A stretch of 35,726 nucleotides of DNA, from contig CAIQIZ010000010.1 of assembly GCA_903872035.1 (NCBI GenBank), positions 1 to 35,726 of the forward strand, in the 5' to 3' direction. This document shows positions 1 to 9,363 of this stretch, piece after piece. Within the stretch, counting starts at the first letter, position 1. Each line of letters opens with the position of its first letter. Below the pieces are notes generated by a model that worked only from the letters and a program-made list of their open reading frames with translations, was not told where the DNA came from and did no database searches. Both the position numbers and the translations under genes were made by a program. Origin of the DNA: an uncultured bacterium. GTDB lineage: Bacteria > Patescibacteriota > Minisyncoccia > Phycocordibacterales > PALSA-1337.

Positions 1-23
1 CCTCGAAGTTGGAACCATTCCAT

Positions 24-116
24 GATATCTTTTTTCATGAAAAAGGCGTTGTTTATGTGATTGGTAATTGGGAAACTACAAATCACAGCGTAACACCGCC
101 TTTTTCATTAGATATC
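24..116. other. Long imperfect palindrome, possible terminator of an upstream gene
   Basis: Positions 38-53 pair with 92-107 (15 of 16 bases), and the inner arms TGTGATT (56-62) and AATCACA (81-87) pair perfectly. GATATC occurs outside both arms (24-29 and 111-116). The right arm ends in CCGCC followed by five T, so on the + strand it could terminate a gene that lies before the window. It does not carry the core of the palindromic element family described below. Function is inferred only from the fold. Confidence 0.45.
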
Positions 117-148
117 CACAACACTAATTCTCCAAGAACCATATCCGC

Positions 149-177
149 TTGCACATTATTCGCGACTTTCCTATACT
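149..177 (+). promoter_or_regulatory. Promoter of the response regulator gene, apparently leaderless
   Basis: TTGCAC (149-154) and TATACT (172-177) are separated by exactly 17 bp. The expected transcription start, about 7 nt after the -10 box, falls on the ATG at 185. There is no Shine-Dalgarno sequence and no room for one. The pattern recurs at other genes in the window. Confidence 0.7.
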
Positions 178-184
178 TCTTTCC

Positions 185-874
185 ATGAAAATACTAGTCG
201 TAGAAGATGATAAAGATACGGCTGAATTGGTCCGGAACGGACTGGTTTCCGGCAATAATACAGTCGAAGTCGCTAACGATGGGGCTAACGGCTCTTTCCT
301 AGGCCGAAGCTACGAGTATGACGCAATCGTCCTCGATTATTCCCTACCAAAAAAGGACGGCCTGATGGTCTGTAAAGAAGTTCGTGATTCCGGCAGATCG
401 ACTCCCATCATCTTCCTTTCTGTGAACGACGATCAAGAAACGAAGATGGCCGCTTTCGAGCGTGGCGCAGATGACTATCTAACAAAACCATTTTTCATGA
501 ATGAATTGAATGCCAGAATCAAAGCCCTCAATCGTCGTCCAATATTGATCGGCAGCACCACGCTTTCGGTCGCTGATCTCACGCTTGATACTGAAAAACA
601 TATCGTCAAGCGCGGTAGCAAGCCTATTCATATGACGAACAAAGAATTCAGCTTGTTGGAATACCTCATGAAAAATATCGGTGTGATCCTTTCACGGGCG
701 CTTCTCATGGAGCACGTCTGGACCGCAGACAGCAATATGTTCTCCAATACCGTTGAGGCCCATATCAGAAATCTTCGCAAGAAGATCAATGCTGGCAATA
801 AACCCAATCTGATCGCCAACATTCCCGGACGAGGCTATGCTATAGATACGCCGGAAAATCTGAGGAAAATATAA
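185..874 (+). CDS. OmpR/PhoB-family response regulator
   Basis: A 229-residue two-domain transcription factor. The N-terminal receiver (about 1-118) has the acidic pair D8/D9, phospho-acceptor D51 in VLDYSLP, S79 and K101 in TKPF. The C-terminal winged helix (about 125-225) ends with the usual PGRGYAI hairpin. The longer reading frame opens at TTG 149, but that TTG is part of the -35 box, so I choose ATG 185, where MKILVVEDD is a typical receiver start. No histidine kinase gene is adjacent, so the partner is unknown. An array of 11-bp direct repeats, the spacing this family binds, lies about 70 bp downstream. Family certain, target inferred. Confidence 0.95.
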   Translation: MKILVVEDDKDTAELVRNGLVSGNNTVEVANDGANGSFLGRSYEYDAIVLDYSLPKKDGLMVCKEVRDSGRSTPIIFLSVNDDQETKMAAFERGADDYLTKPFFMNELNARIKALNRRPILIGSTTLSVADLTLDTEKHIVKRGSKPIHMTNKEFSLLEYLMKNIGVILSRALLMEHVWTADSNMFSNTVEAHIRNLRKKINAGNKPNLIANIPGRGYAIDTPENLRKI

Positions 875-879
875 GGCGA

Positions 880-927
880 CATAAGTGCCGGTTCAGAACT
901 GTGGGCCAGTTTGAAACGGGACATGTG
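880..927 (+). repeat. Palindromic element copy 6 (decayed), just after the response regulator stop
   Basis: The core at 890-917 contains AGAACTGTGGGCCAG, two mismatches from the family core AGCGCTGTGGGCC. It is flanked by imperfect arms: 885-894 pairs with 913-922 with two mismatches, and pairing extends to 880/927. Core-to-arm register is the same as in the intact copies. It begins 6 nt after the stop codon, so it would form a 3' hairpin on the mRNA. Confidence 0.55.
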
Positions 928-941
928 CTGACCTAGAGCTG

Positions 942-1015
942 AATCTTCACGATTTCTTGAACCTATTTTTATCCTTTCTTGAGACTTTCTTCACGGTTTC
1001 TTCATTTCCGTTTGA
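942..1015 (+). promoter_or_regulatory. 11-bp-periodic direct-repeat array, candidate response-regulator binding sites
   Basis: Near-identical octamers start exactly every 11 bp: AATCTTCA at 942, TTTCTTGA at 953, a weak TATTTTTA at 964, TTTCTTGA at 975, TTTCTTCA at 986, TTTCTTCA at 997 and a weak CCGTTTGA at 1008. OmpR/PhoB-family regulators bind tandem direct repeats with 11-bp spacing, and such a regulator gene ends 68 bp upstream. The binding itself is inference. No gene starts until 1253. Confidence 0.55.
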
Positions 1016-1093
1016 TACGCTCAATGCGGTTATGAGTCGAGATAACCTTTACGAATCTATATTTTGTTTTAATGACGAGTTCATCTTCTTCCG

Positions 1094-1122
1094 CGGCCAG
1101 AGATCCGCAACATCACTGGCCG
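1094..1122. other. Hairpin in the 875-1252 intergenic stretch
   Basis: CGGCCAG (1094-1100) and CTGGCCG (1116-1122) form a perfect 7-bp stem around a 15-nt loop. The 378-bp gap between the response regulator and the next gene otherwise holds the decayed element, the 11-bp array and a weak terminator-like hairpin. I see no convincing ORF there. A small RNA is possible but no promoter decides it. Confidence 0.3.
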
Positions 1123-1155
1123 TCCGTTCGTAGTCTGTTAGTGTCTTGTATAACT

Positions 1156-1176
1156 TGAGTATTCCACTCATTTTTT
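1156..1176 (+). terminator. Weak intrinsic terminator-like hairpin
   Basis: TGAGT-ATTCC-ACTCA followed by six T on the + strand. The stem is only 5 bp. It could end a transcript from the response regulator region. Confidence 0.4.
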
Positions 1177-1252
1177 CCGGCAGGCAGGTTCTAGCATAGC
1201 CGCGCGGTCCTATAGGCGTCCGCGCTGCTGTGTTGTATACTATAATTCAATT

Positions 1253-1465
1253 ATGGATTCAGCTATAGAAAAAGAACTTAAGGACCAGCGCGAACTTATC
1301 CAAAAGATCTACGTTTCGGTTGAGAAGACTCGCAAGTACTATCTCTGGACGGTGTGGATAACAGTGATTGTTTTCGTGTTGCCGCTAATAATCATGGCCT
1401 TCGCGCTTCCCTATTTCATAAACACTTATAGCAGCCTCTTGAACGGCAGCTCCCTAGGATTGTAA
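1253..1465 (+). CDS. Small single-pass membrane protein, function unknown
   Basis: A 70-residue protein with a charged, helical N-terminus (about 1-28, rich in E, K, D), one hydrophobic segment at about 31-56 and a short serine-rich tail. I do not recognise a family. TATAAT at 1241-1246 ends 6 nt before the ATG, so the mRNA is probably leaderless, and no Shine-Dalgarno sequence is visible. The clean codon structure and this promoter support it as a real gene. It is the first + strand gene after the 11-bp repeat array and could be the regulated target, which is inference only. Confidence 0.7.
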   Translation: MDSAIEKELKDQRELIQKIYVSVEKTRKYYLWTVWITVIVFVLPLIIMAFALPYFINTYSSLLNGSSLGL

Positions 1466-1490
1466 AAGGCATCAAATTTTGAGTACAAAA

Positions 1491-1557
1491 AAAGCGCACG
1501 CCACCAACTTGGTGAACGGCGCTTTCGAAAACCAGACTTGCCACCTGGCTTGTCTGG
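1491..1557 (-). terminator. Tandem terminator hairpins for the secreted-protein gene
   Basis: On the minus strand the first hairpin is CCAGAC/GTCTGG (1532-1557), directly after the stop codon. The second has AAAGCGC/GCGCTTT outer arms (1491-1497 and 1519-1525) with an inner CACCA/TGGTG stem, followed on the minus strand by seven T. The second may also work weakly for the 70-aa gene on the + strand. Confidence 0.7.
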
Positions 1558-2598
1558 TTACTGAACTGTCCGGTAAAACTTCCGGGTCGGACCAGTGCTC
1601 AACGTGATCTGATTACCGACCATCGTACCTTCGGTCGCCCAAACTCCACTTTTAAGATCAGTGGTGGACTGCACGATGACACTCTTTCCTGATGCAACGT
1701 TAATAGCTGTCAGCAGGACCTTGTTGCCTTGACTGCTGATCTTCAGCGTCGGCCGCGGATTGATCTGTAGGGTCAATTGACCATTCGCAACGCCGCCAGC
1801 GGAATTCGTCACGGTGCAAATCATGGTAATCCCAAATCCGTTAGGATAACCAGTAGCTGGGGTGATTTGTGTCAACCATTGCTGAACATCACTGAGCGTT
1901 ACCGGTTGGAAACACACAGTACGGATCGGCGGCCCCCAAACCTCGTTGACCATTCCACTTCCGCTCTCAAAGTTCTTGAACAGTTGATCATTGGGACCAG
2001 GGCTACTCGCCGCCCACGCTGCACCGTAGGTCCATGGACCGTAGTCAATGCCAGCTATGCTCGATAACGAGACCTGGTTCTCCAGAGTATTCTTGACTGC
2101 TGGAATTTCCTGGTAGCCCATTCCGAGAAGGTTGAAGGGTGACTGCGACCAGACATGCGGCCAGAACCAAACTACCAGATTTGTAGGAATCGCCGGCTGG
2201 TAAAAGCTATCCACAGGAAGCAGGTTACCGAGGCTATTGGTAATACCACCATTCTTGTAGAAGCTCGCCTCTGTCGCCGTCGCCCAATCTGAATATCCTG
2301 GTTGTGAGGAGTCTGGTCCGAGAACCGCGACCAACTCGGCACCAAACTGACTGCCATTCAAGTCCTTTGGAAATACCGCGGGTGGCGATACTTTCACAGG
2401 AGTGACCGGCGATGTCATTGGGACCGGAGCCGTGCTGCTGGTGTTAGCACCGACAGTGTTTCTGTCGCCGACCGGTAAGGTCGCGCTAACATTGGCCGTA
2501 GCTTCATCTCCTGCCAAGCTCGCCGTTGGGAAAGCCGTAAACAGTACGGCTACTGCACAGACCGTAAGGCCTGCCACTTTGATCATATTTCTTCTCAT
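1558..2598 (-). CDS. Secreted protein of unknown function
   Basis: A 346-residue protein with a signal peptide (basic MRRNMIK, hydrophobic stretch at about 8-22, likely cleavage near ASLAG at about 26-30). A low-complexity T/S/P/V linker follows (about 35-75), then a tryptophan- and glycine-rich body (about 80-250). The last 65 residues contain VIVQSTTDLKSGVW and end in KFYRTV. That resembles the short beta-sandwich tail common on Verrucomicrobia-type exported proteins, a resemblance of pattern only. A Shine-Dalgarno-like AAAGGT lies 8 nt before the ATG, unlike many neighbours. No catalytic motif is recognised. Confidence 0.8.
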   Translation of the reverse strand: MRRNMIKVAGLTVCAVAVLFTAFPTASLAGDEATANVSATLPVGDRNTVGANTSSTAPVPMTSPVTPVKVSPPAVFPKDLNGSQFGAELVAVLGPDSSQPGYSDWATATEASFYKNGGITNSLGNLLPVDSFYQPAIPTNLVVWFWPHVWSQSPFNLLGMGYQEIPAVKNTLENQVSLSSIAGIDYGPWTYGAAWAASSPGPNDQLFKNFESGSGMVNEVWGPPIRTVCFQPVTLSDVQQWLTQITPATGYPNGFGITMICTVTNSAGGVANGQLTLQINPRPTLKISSQGNKVLLTAINVASGKSVIVQSTTDLKSGVWATEGTMVGNQITLSTGPTRKFYRTVQ

Positions 2599-2711
2599 TG
2601 TCTACCTTTCATTTAACACCCCAATTTCAACCGAATACTCAGAGATAGAGCGTCAGTAATCAATAGTTCTCTTCTATTGTCAAATTGCGGGTCATTGGTT
2701 ATGCTGTCTCC

Positions 2712-2740
2712 TTTCTAGCAGATGCTTGCTTATTTGTCAA
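2712..2740 (-). promoter_or_regulatory. Likely promoter of the secreted-protein gene
   Basis: On the minus strand TTGACA (2740-2735) is followed after 17 bp by TAGAAA (2717-2712). A second TTGACA (2683-2678) lies closer to the gene without a convincing -10 box. Either gives a leader of roughly 80-110 nt. Confidence 0.45.
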
Positions 2741-2744
2741 GGTC

Positions 2745-2850
2745 GGTGTAGGATATATTTACACATTCTACACCTCACCAATCATGAGTACCGTGTGTGA
2801 TGATTGTTGAGAATTCACGTAGATTGGGCACCCCACGATTGTGAGGTGCC
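2745..2850. other. Inverted repeat and hairpin upstream of the PrsW-like gene
   Basis: GGTGTAG (2745-2751) and CTACACC (2768-2774) form perfect 7-bp arms around a 16-nt AT-rich spacer, an operator-like layout. A separate hairpin, GGCACC/GGTGCC with an inner CAC/GTG (2827-2850), follows. Neither has a T-run. Their roles are unknown. Confidence 0.35.
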
Positions 2851-2880
2851 ATATTCTTAATCGCCACTTATATGTGAGCA

Positions 2881-2909
2881 TTTACGAGATTCTCGCTAGC
2901 CGCTATACT
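2881..2909 (+). promoter_or_regulatory. Promoter of the PrsW-like gene, leaderless
   Basis: TTTACG (2881-2886), 17 bp, TATACT (2904-2909), with ATG at 2916, 6 nt after the -10 box. This fixes the start at 2916 rather than at the upstream in-frame codon at 2841, which lies within the preceding hairpin. Confidence 0.6.
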
Positions 2910-2915
2910 ATAAGC

Positions 2916-3620
2916 ATGCCGAGTTCTTACACTCTTATCTACGCCATAATCGCGGGGCTTGTTCCCTCTTTTATCTGGCTCTTCTTCTGGCTTCGCGAGG
3001 ATGCAACGGATTCCGAGCCACGCTCGATGCTGGTCGGCACATTCATTGCCGGCATGCTAGCCGTCATAGCAGCGCTATTTGTTGAAAAGTACATCTCTGA
3101 TATGGTCAGCAACGAATCGACACGATACATTTGGTGGGCCGCCACCGAAGAGATCCTCAAATTCATCGCTGTGGCGATCATCGCCCTAAATTCCCATTAC
3201 AACGATGAACCTATTGACGCTATGATTTATTGTATTGTCGCTGCTTTAGGCTTTGCTGCTGTGGAAAATATGCTTTTTGCCATGGGACCGCTCTCCGCCG
3301 GCTCGATAGCCGAAAGCGTGGTCACAGGGAATATGCGCTTCATTGGCGCTTCATTGGTGCATACCGTTTGTTCGGCCGTCATCGGCTTTTCGCTAGGCCT
3401 CACCTTTTATCGCCACTGGATCGTAAAAGTAATTGCTCTACTAGTCGGGTTATCCGCAGCCATCACATTGCATGCCGCATTCAATTTGTCTATAATATCC
3501 ACATCAGGTAGCGATACGCTCCGAGTCTTCGCCTGGGTCTGGGCAGCGGTAGTCATTCTCATCGTGTTATTCGAGGAAGTAAAGGCGGTTAGACCGAGAA
3601 CAACAATTCGAAAAGTATAA
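2916..3620 (+). CDS. PrsW-family intramembrane metalloprotease
   Basis: A 234-residue protein with about seven hydrophobic segments. It carries the conserved membrane-embedded motifs of the PrsW/Abi-like group: E78-E79 in TEEILK, the later AAVEN motif, a histidine in SLVHTV and LHAAFN near the C-terminus. In Bacillus, PrsW starts cleavage of an anti-sigma factor at site 1. No sigma/anti-sigma pair is visible here, so the substrate is unknown. It ends 30 bp before the Hsp20 gene and the two may be co-transcribed. Family assignment rests on the motifs and topology. Confidence 0.85.
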   Translation: MPSSYTLIYAIIAGLVPSFIWLFFWLREDATDSEPRSMLVGTFIAGMLAVIAALFVEKYISDMVSNESTRYIWWAATEEILKFIAVAIIALNSHYNDEPIDAMIYCIVAALGFAAVENMLFAMGPLSAGSIAESVVTGNMRFIGASLVHTVCSAVIGFSLGLTFYRHWIVKVIALLVGLSAAITLHAAFNLSIISTSGSDTLRVFAWVWAAVVILIVLFEEVKAVRPRTTIRKV

Positions 3621-3650
3621 TAATTATTTAATTCGCTTATTGAAAAACAT

Positions 3651-4133
3651 ATGGCAAAAGACAAGAGATCATTTTTTGAACGTTTGACCGGAACCGTCAA
3701 AGTGGCAGATGAACAAGAAGAGGAAACGGTTACAAAGCCGGTCAAAACGAATGGGCACGGCAACGGATCCCCCGCCTCTTGGATGGACACTGAAACCGAA
3801 GAGGAGGGAGAGCTGACTGTCGATGTTTACCAAACGCCTGATGCCATCGTCATCAAGTCTATGATCGCTGGTGTTCGCCCTGAAGATCTAGATATTTCCA
3901 TAACCCGTGAAGTAGTCACCATACGCGGCAAACGCGAAGAGGAACGAGTGGCTCGTGATGAAGACTACTACAGCCGAGAACTTTATTGGGGCTCATTCTC
4001 CCGCACTATTTCCCTGCCAGAAGAGATCGACGTCGATGAGGCTGAAGCTATCGAGAAGCACGGCCTGCTCATATTGAAACTACCGAAGTTAGACAAAAAG
4101 AGGCTGTCAAAACTCAAGGTTAAGACTGGATAA
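3651..4133 (+). CDS. Hsp20 / alpha-crystallin small heat-shock protein
   Basis: A 160-residue ATP-independent holdase chaperone. A charged, E/T-rich N-terminal arm (about 1-50) precedes the alpha-crystallin domain (about 53-150). Recognisable blocks are DVYQTPDAIVIKSMIAGV, ITREVVTIRGKR, YYSRELYWGSFSRTISLPEEID and a HGLLILKLPK strand near the end. The protein ends in a short basic KKRLSKLKVKTG tail; a canonical IXI tail motif is not obvious. No Shine-Dalgarno sequence is visible before ATG. It is followed by a strong bidirectional terminator. Confidence 0.95.
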   Translation: MAKDKRSFFERLTGTVKVADEQEEETVTKPVKTNGHGNGSPASWMDTETEEEGELTVDVYQTPDAIVIKSMIAGVRPEDLDISITREVVTIRGKREEERVARDEDYYSRELYWGSFSRTISLPEEIDVDEAEAIEKHGLLILKLPKLDKKRLSKLKVKTG

Positions 4134-4136
4134 ACC

Positions 4137-4171
4137 AAAAAATGCCTTCGAATCGATCGAGGGCATTTTTT
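4137..4171. terminator. Bidirectional terminator between hsp20 and gyrB
   Basis: AAAAAATGCC (4137-4146) pairs with GGCATTTTTT (4162-4171), with an inner TCGA/TCGA pairing. A T-run follows on either strand, and the flanking genes converge. Confidence 0.9.
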
Positions 4172-4180
4172 ATTGATCTC

Positions 4181-6361
<2,181 letters not shown>

Positions 6362-6564
6362 TTATATATAAACTCCAGCCCGGCCTCTCTTCCCATAAAT
6401 AAAAAAGCGTACCTGCTTTTACTGAAATAGTATAGCAGAAAGCCGTCTGAAATGCACGTTTTTATACACAGTTAATGTGGCTCGGTTGAGCCGTGCATTT
6501 TGAGACACAGTGCTATATTTGACGCCAGAATATCTGGTTAACTTTTCAGTCAAGTTTTCTCGTG

Positions 6565-6648
6565 TGCGCAGGGCAGGATTTGAACCTGCGTAGCCCATAG
6601 GGCGATGGATTTACAGTCCATTGCAATTGACCGCTCTGCCACCTGCGC
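6565..6648 (-). tRNA. tRNA-Tyr (anticodon GUA)
   Basis: On the minus strand GCGCAGG (6648-6642) pairs with CCTGCGC (6572-6566), with discriminator A at 6565. The D arm has GCA/TGC. The anticodon stem ATGGA/TCCAT encloses CTGTAAA, giving anticodon GTA. A long class II variable arm (CCC/GGG) follows, then the T arm GCAGG-TTCAAAT-CCTGC. No CCA is encoded after the discriminator. Confidence 0.97.
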
Positions 6649-6683
6649 AAAAAGCGAATTTTACGGAACCAGTTGATTCTACC

Positions 6684-7499
6684 CTATTTGCTCATTGCTT
6701 TCAATTCAATCACGATCTGATCGAGCGAAGTCGCCGCTTTGACCAAGAATTTTTGCGCACCCAGAGCCCGTGCCTTTTCGATATCTGATGGACGAGAAAG
6801 ATTGGAAAGGACCATCTTGGGGACTGATTTCAAGCGGCTGTCTGTATTCACCACCTGCAAGATGTCGAAGCCGCTCATGCCTGGCAAAATCAAGTCGACG
6901 ACGATCACGTGAGGAATCACAGTTTTCAGTGTTTCCAAGGCTGCTTCTCCGTTCTTGGCGTGAAAGAGGTCGAATCCGGCCGTGACCAGCTTCTTACCGA
7001 GGATAGTTCCAATAAGCTTGTCATCCTCGACCCAAAGAATCTTTCTCTTCCCTTTCTTGCTGCCATCGTCTGCAGTCACGTGGCTCGTTAACTTGATATA
7101 GTCGAATTGACGATTGATCTTCTCAACCACAGCAGCTGGATCAGTATGAAAGGCCATTATGAATTCGGTCACGCTTCCAGGTGGGACATTCCTCATATTG
7201 AATGGCACACCATGTGTGGAGATCATGAAGACAGGAATCCTTGATAAAAGCCTTTCCTGCTGCTTCTTGTTCAATATGTCATATCCGTCGGCCCCTGGGA
7301 GGGTCACGTCGAGGATCACCAGATGCGGCAATAATTCGTATATATTCTTCAGTCCTTCGGCGCCATTTTTGACCAGATAGACATTCTCATAGTGGTCCTT
7401 TCGAAGAGCGGCTACGACTTTCTCGCCAAATCCGCCATCTCCCGTGATAAGCAATATTTTCTCGCTTTTAGTAGGATTAGTAGGATCGATGGCTGCCAT
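6684..7499 (-). CDS. Tandem double-receiver response regulator without output domain
   Basis: A 271-residue protein with two CheY-like receivers. The first (about 14-128) keeps the phospho-acceptor region (LVILDVTLPGADGYD) but replaces the acidic pair with GDGG and lacks the conserved lysine context, so it is probably degenerate. The second (about 151-268) is complete: WVEDDK, VVDLILPGMSGFD, a serine in VLSNLS and lysine in KFLVKA. No DNA-binding or enzymatic domain is present, so it is a signalling or scaffold protein of phosphorelay type. A promoter lies just upstream (7521-7549). No kinase is adjacent. Confidence 0.9.
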   Translation of the reverse strand: MAAIDPTNPTKSEKILLITGDGGFGEKVVAALRKDHYENVYLVKNGAEGLKNIYELLPHLVILDVTLPGADGYDILNKKQQERLLSRIPVFMISTHGVPFNMRNVPPGSVTEFIMAFHTDPAAVVEKINRQFDYIKLTSHVTADDGSKKGKRKILWVEDDKLIGTILGKKLVTAGFDLFHAKNGEAALETLKTVIPHVIVVDLILPGMSGFDILQVVNTDSRLKSVPKMVLSNLSRPSDIEKARALGAQKFLVKAATSLDQIVIELKAMSK

Positions 7500-7520
7500 A
7501 GTGTTGGAACTAGTGGCAAA

Positions 7521-7549
7521 ATTGTACCATATTTAACTCACTGAACCAA
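7521..7549 (-). promoter_or_regulatory. Promoter of the double-receiver gene
   Basis: On the minus strand TTGGTT (7549-7544), 17 bp, TACAAT (7526-7521). The expected start gives a leader of about 15 nt without a Shine-Dalgarno sequence. Confidence 0.55.
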
Positions 7550-7567
7550 CGAGGCTTATCAACATGA

Positions 7568-8500
7568 CTAGATGTATCCCTGAATCGCTTTCCGAATCGT
7601 ATCGACCGGCAATGAGAAGCTTATATTGCTAGAACCATAGACGGTGGCAACGTTTATACCTATAACATTTCCGTTCAAATCCACAAGCGGTCCTCCGGAA
7701 TTGCCAGGATTGATCGATGCGTCCGTTTGTAATATGCCTGATAACTGTTCCACATTGCCGTTGCTATCGTAAGCCTGGATAGACCTATTCATTCCTGAGA
7801 TTATGCCGACCGAAACTGAATTGCTGTACTCGCCCAATGCGTTTCCTATAGCCACTACAGTCTGACCGAGTTTCAACGTTGATGAATCGCCGAAGCTGGC
7901 TATCGTCGGATAATTGCCATCGATCTTGATGACCGCTATGTCATTCGTAGGATCACGATATATGACATTGGCTGTTTTCTGAGCACCAGTCGACAAGAGG
8001 ACGGTATATTTGGCAGATGCCTGGTTGACTACGTGTTTATTAGTCAATATGTATCCATCGTGAGAGATGAGAAACCCGCTTCCAGCACCGACTTTTTGCA
8101 AAGTCGAACCCTTCTGTTGATATACCGGCACTTGGAAACCAAAATTCTGGAAGAGCGGATCATTCCCGAAAGGATTCACATAAGTGACCTGGAGATTGGG
8201 TACTGCTTCCGATATGACAACCGAGACTACAGCGGGAGCAGCCTTGGCCACAGCACCAGTTAGTAACTGATCTTGGCTTTTTGGGCTATTCGAGGCTATG
8301 TCTTGAACTTTTGCTATGTCCTGCTGAGCCGTGGTCAATGTCTGCGCAACCGATGCCTGATTTGCCGAGAGAGATTGAAGATTGGACTGCACAGATCCTA
8401 ACTGGCTTTCGAGCATTGCCACTCTATTAAGAGAGTAGACTCCAACCCCTAGCGAGAGAAGAATGATCAGAGTAGTTATAGTCTTGAATATAGCATTCAT
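7568..8500 (-). CDS. HtrA/DegP-like trypsin-type serine protease without PDZ domain
   Basis: A 310-residue S1C-family protease. An N-terminal hydrophobic segment (about 7-24) is an uncleaved anchor or signal. A coiled-coil-like Q/S/A-rich stretch follows (about 28-72), then the protease domain. The catalytic triad reads H156 (TNKHVV), D187 (TNDIAVIKID) and S268 (PGNSGGP). The chain ends at about 310 right after the protease fold, so the PDZ domain usual in DegP/DegS is missing. It likely acts in extracytoplasmic protein quality control. It is followed upstream by a stomatin-like gene on the same strand; SPFH proteins often regulate membrane proteases. Confidence 0.92.
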   Translation of the reverse strand: MNAIFKTITTLIILLSLGVGVYSLNRVAMLESQLGSVQSNLQSLSANQASVAQTLTTAQQDIAKVQDIASNSPKSQDQLLTGAVAKAAPAVVSVVISEAVPNLQVTYVNPFGNDPLFQNFGFQVPVYQQKGSTLQKVGAGSGFLISHDGYILTNKHVVNQASAKYTVLLSTGAQKTANVIYRDPTNDIAVIKIDGNYPTIASFGDSSTLKLGQTVVAIGNALGEYSNSVSVGIISGMNRSIQAYDSNGNVEQLSGILQTDASINPGNSGGPLVDLNGNVIGINVATVYGSSNISFSLPVDTIRKAIQGYI

Positions 8501-8562
8501 ACGTAATGTACGAATAAGCTCGCTATTTTGGTTAAGGTCAACCCCATCAAATCTGCCATCAC

Positions 8563-9321
8563 TTATGACTTCTTCGAATCTCCTTTGATCGTTGCGATCG
8601 CTTCCTGGACAGTCGTCATGAATTGAGCCGGGAATATGATGGTCGAATTCTTTTCTGTAGCTATCTCCGACATGGTTTGAAGTGTGCGCAATTGCAGAGC
8701 GACTGGATGTGCGGCGATGATGTCAGCGGCTTCGCCAAGCTTGACTGCAGCCTGGAATTCGCCTTCGGCGGCCACGATCTTAGCACGGCGCTCGCGTTCC
8801 GCTTCGGCTTCCTTGGCCATAGCACGCTGCATATTGTCCGGCAAAGTGATGTCCTTGATTTCTACAGCCGTAACTTGAGCTCCCCAAGGTTCTGTATGAG
8901 CATCAATAACATCTTTGATCTGCATATTGATATCGCTTGTTTGCGAAAGCAGTTGGTCTAACGAAAATCGACCGACTACATTTCTAACCGTCGTCTGACT
9001 TATTTGGTTGACGGCATCGTATACGTTTTCAATCGCGACAACTGATTTTTGCGCATCGACGATGTGATAGTAAGCCACAGCCGCGATGTCTATGGAAACA
9101 TTATCTTTCGTAATGATCTTCTGCGACGGAATATTCATAGTGATCGTCCGCAAGGTCACCTTTGTCATTCGCTCGAATATTGGTATGAGAATGATGAGCC
9201 CAGGTCCGCGGACTCCGGTGCACTTACCCAGAAAGAAGATAACGCCGCGATCATACTCTTTGACTACTTTTAGAGATAATGCGAGTAGGATGACGACGAT
9301 TATTAATATGGTGAATAACAT
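8563..9321 (-). CDS. SPFH/stomatin-like (slipin) membrane protein
   Basis: A 252-residue protein with an N-terminal hydrophobic anchor (about 1-18), then an SPFH domain with [25 protein letters not shown] and [17 protein letters not shown], and a C-terminal charged helix rich in A/E/R ([23 protein letters not shown]). This is the classical slipin layout, forming oligomeric membrane microdomains. The -10-like TATACT is 9 nt before the ATG. In many bacteria slipins pair with NfeD membrane proteases; here the neighbour is the HtrA-like protease instead. Confidence 0.92.
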   Translation of the reverse strand: MLFTILIIVVILLALSLKVVKEYDRGVIFFLGKCTGVRGPGLIILIPIFERMTKVTLRTITMNIPSQKIITKDNVSIDIAAVAYYHIVDAQKSVVAIENVYDAVNQISQTTVRNVVGRFSLDQLLSQTSDINMQIKDVIDAHTEPWGAQVTAVEIKDITLPDNMQRAMAKEAEAERERRAKIVAAEGEFQAAVKLGEAADIIAAHPVALQLRTLQTMSEIATEKNSTIIFPAQFMTTVQEAIATIKGDSKKS

Positions 9322-9363
9322 GATGTTTGTAGTATAGCGCCAAAAACCGATTTGTACATATTA

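Noticed and set aside
1203-1226. GCGCGG/CCGCGC hairpin sharing GCGCGGTCCTA with the terminator at 21503-21526
   Set aside because: An 11-base match between two GC-rich hairpins is too little to call a repeat family.
3135-3150. GGTGGGCCGCC in the PrsW-like gene as another element core
   Set aside because: It encodes the native WWAATEE motif and has no flanking inverted arms.
6566-6648. Inverted repeat GCGCAGG/CCTGCGC as a mobile-element end
   Set aside because: It is the acceptor stem of tRNA-Tyr.
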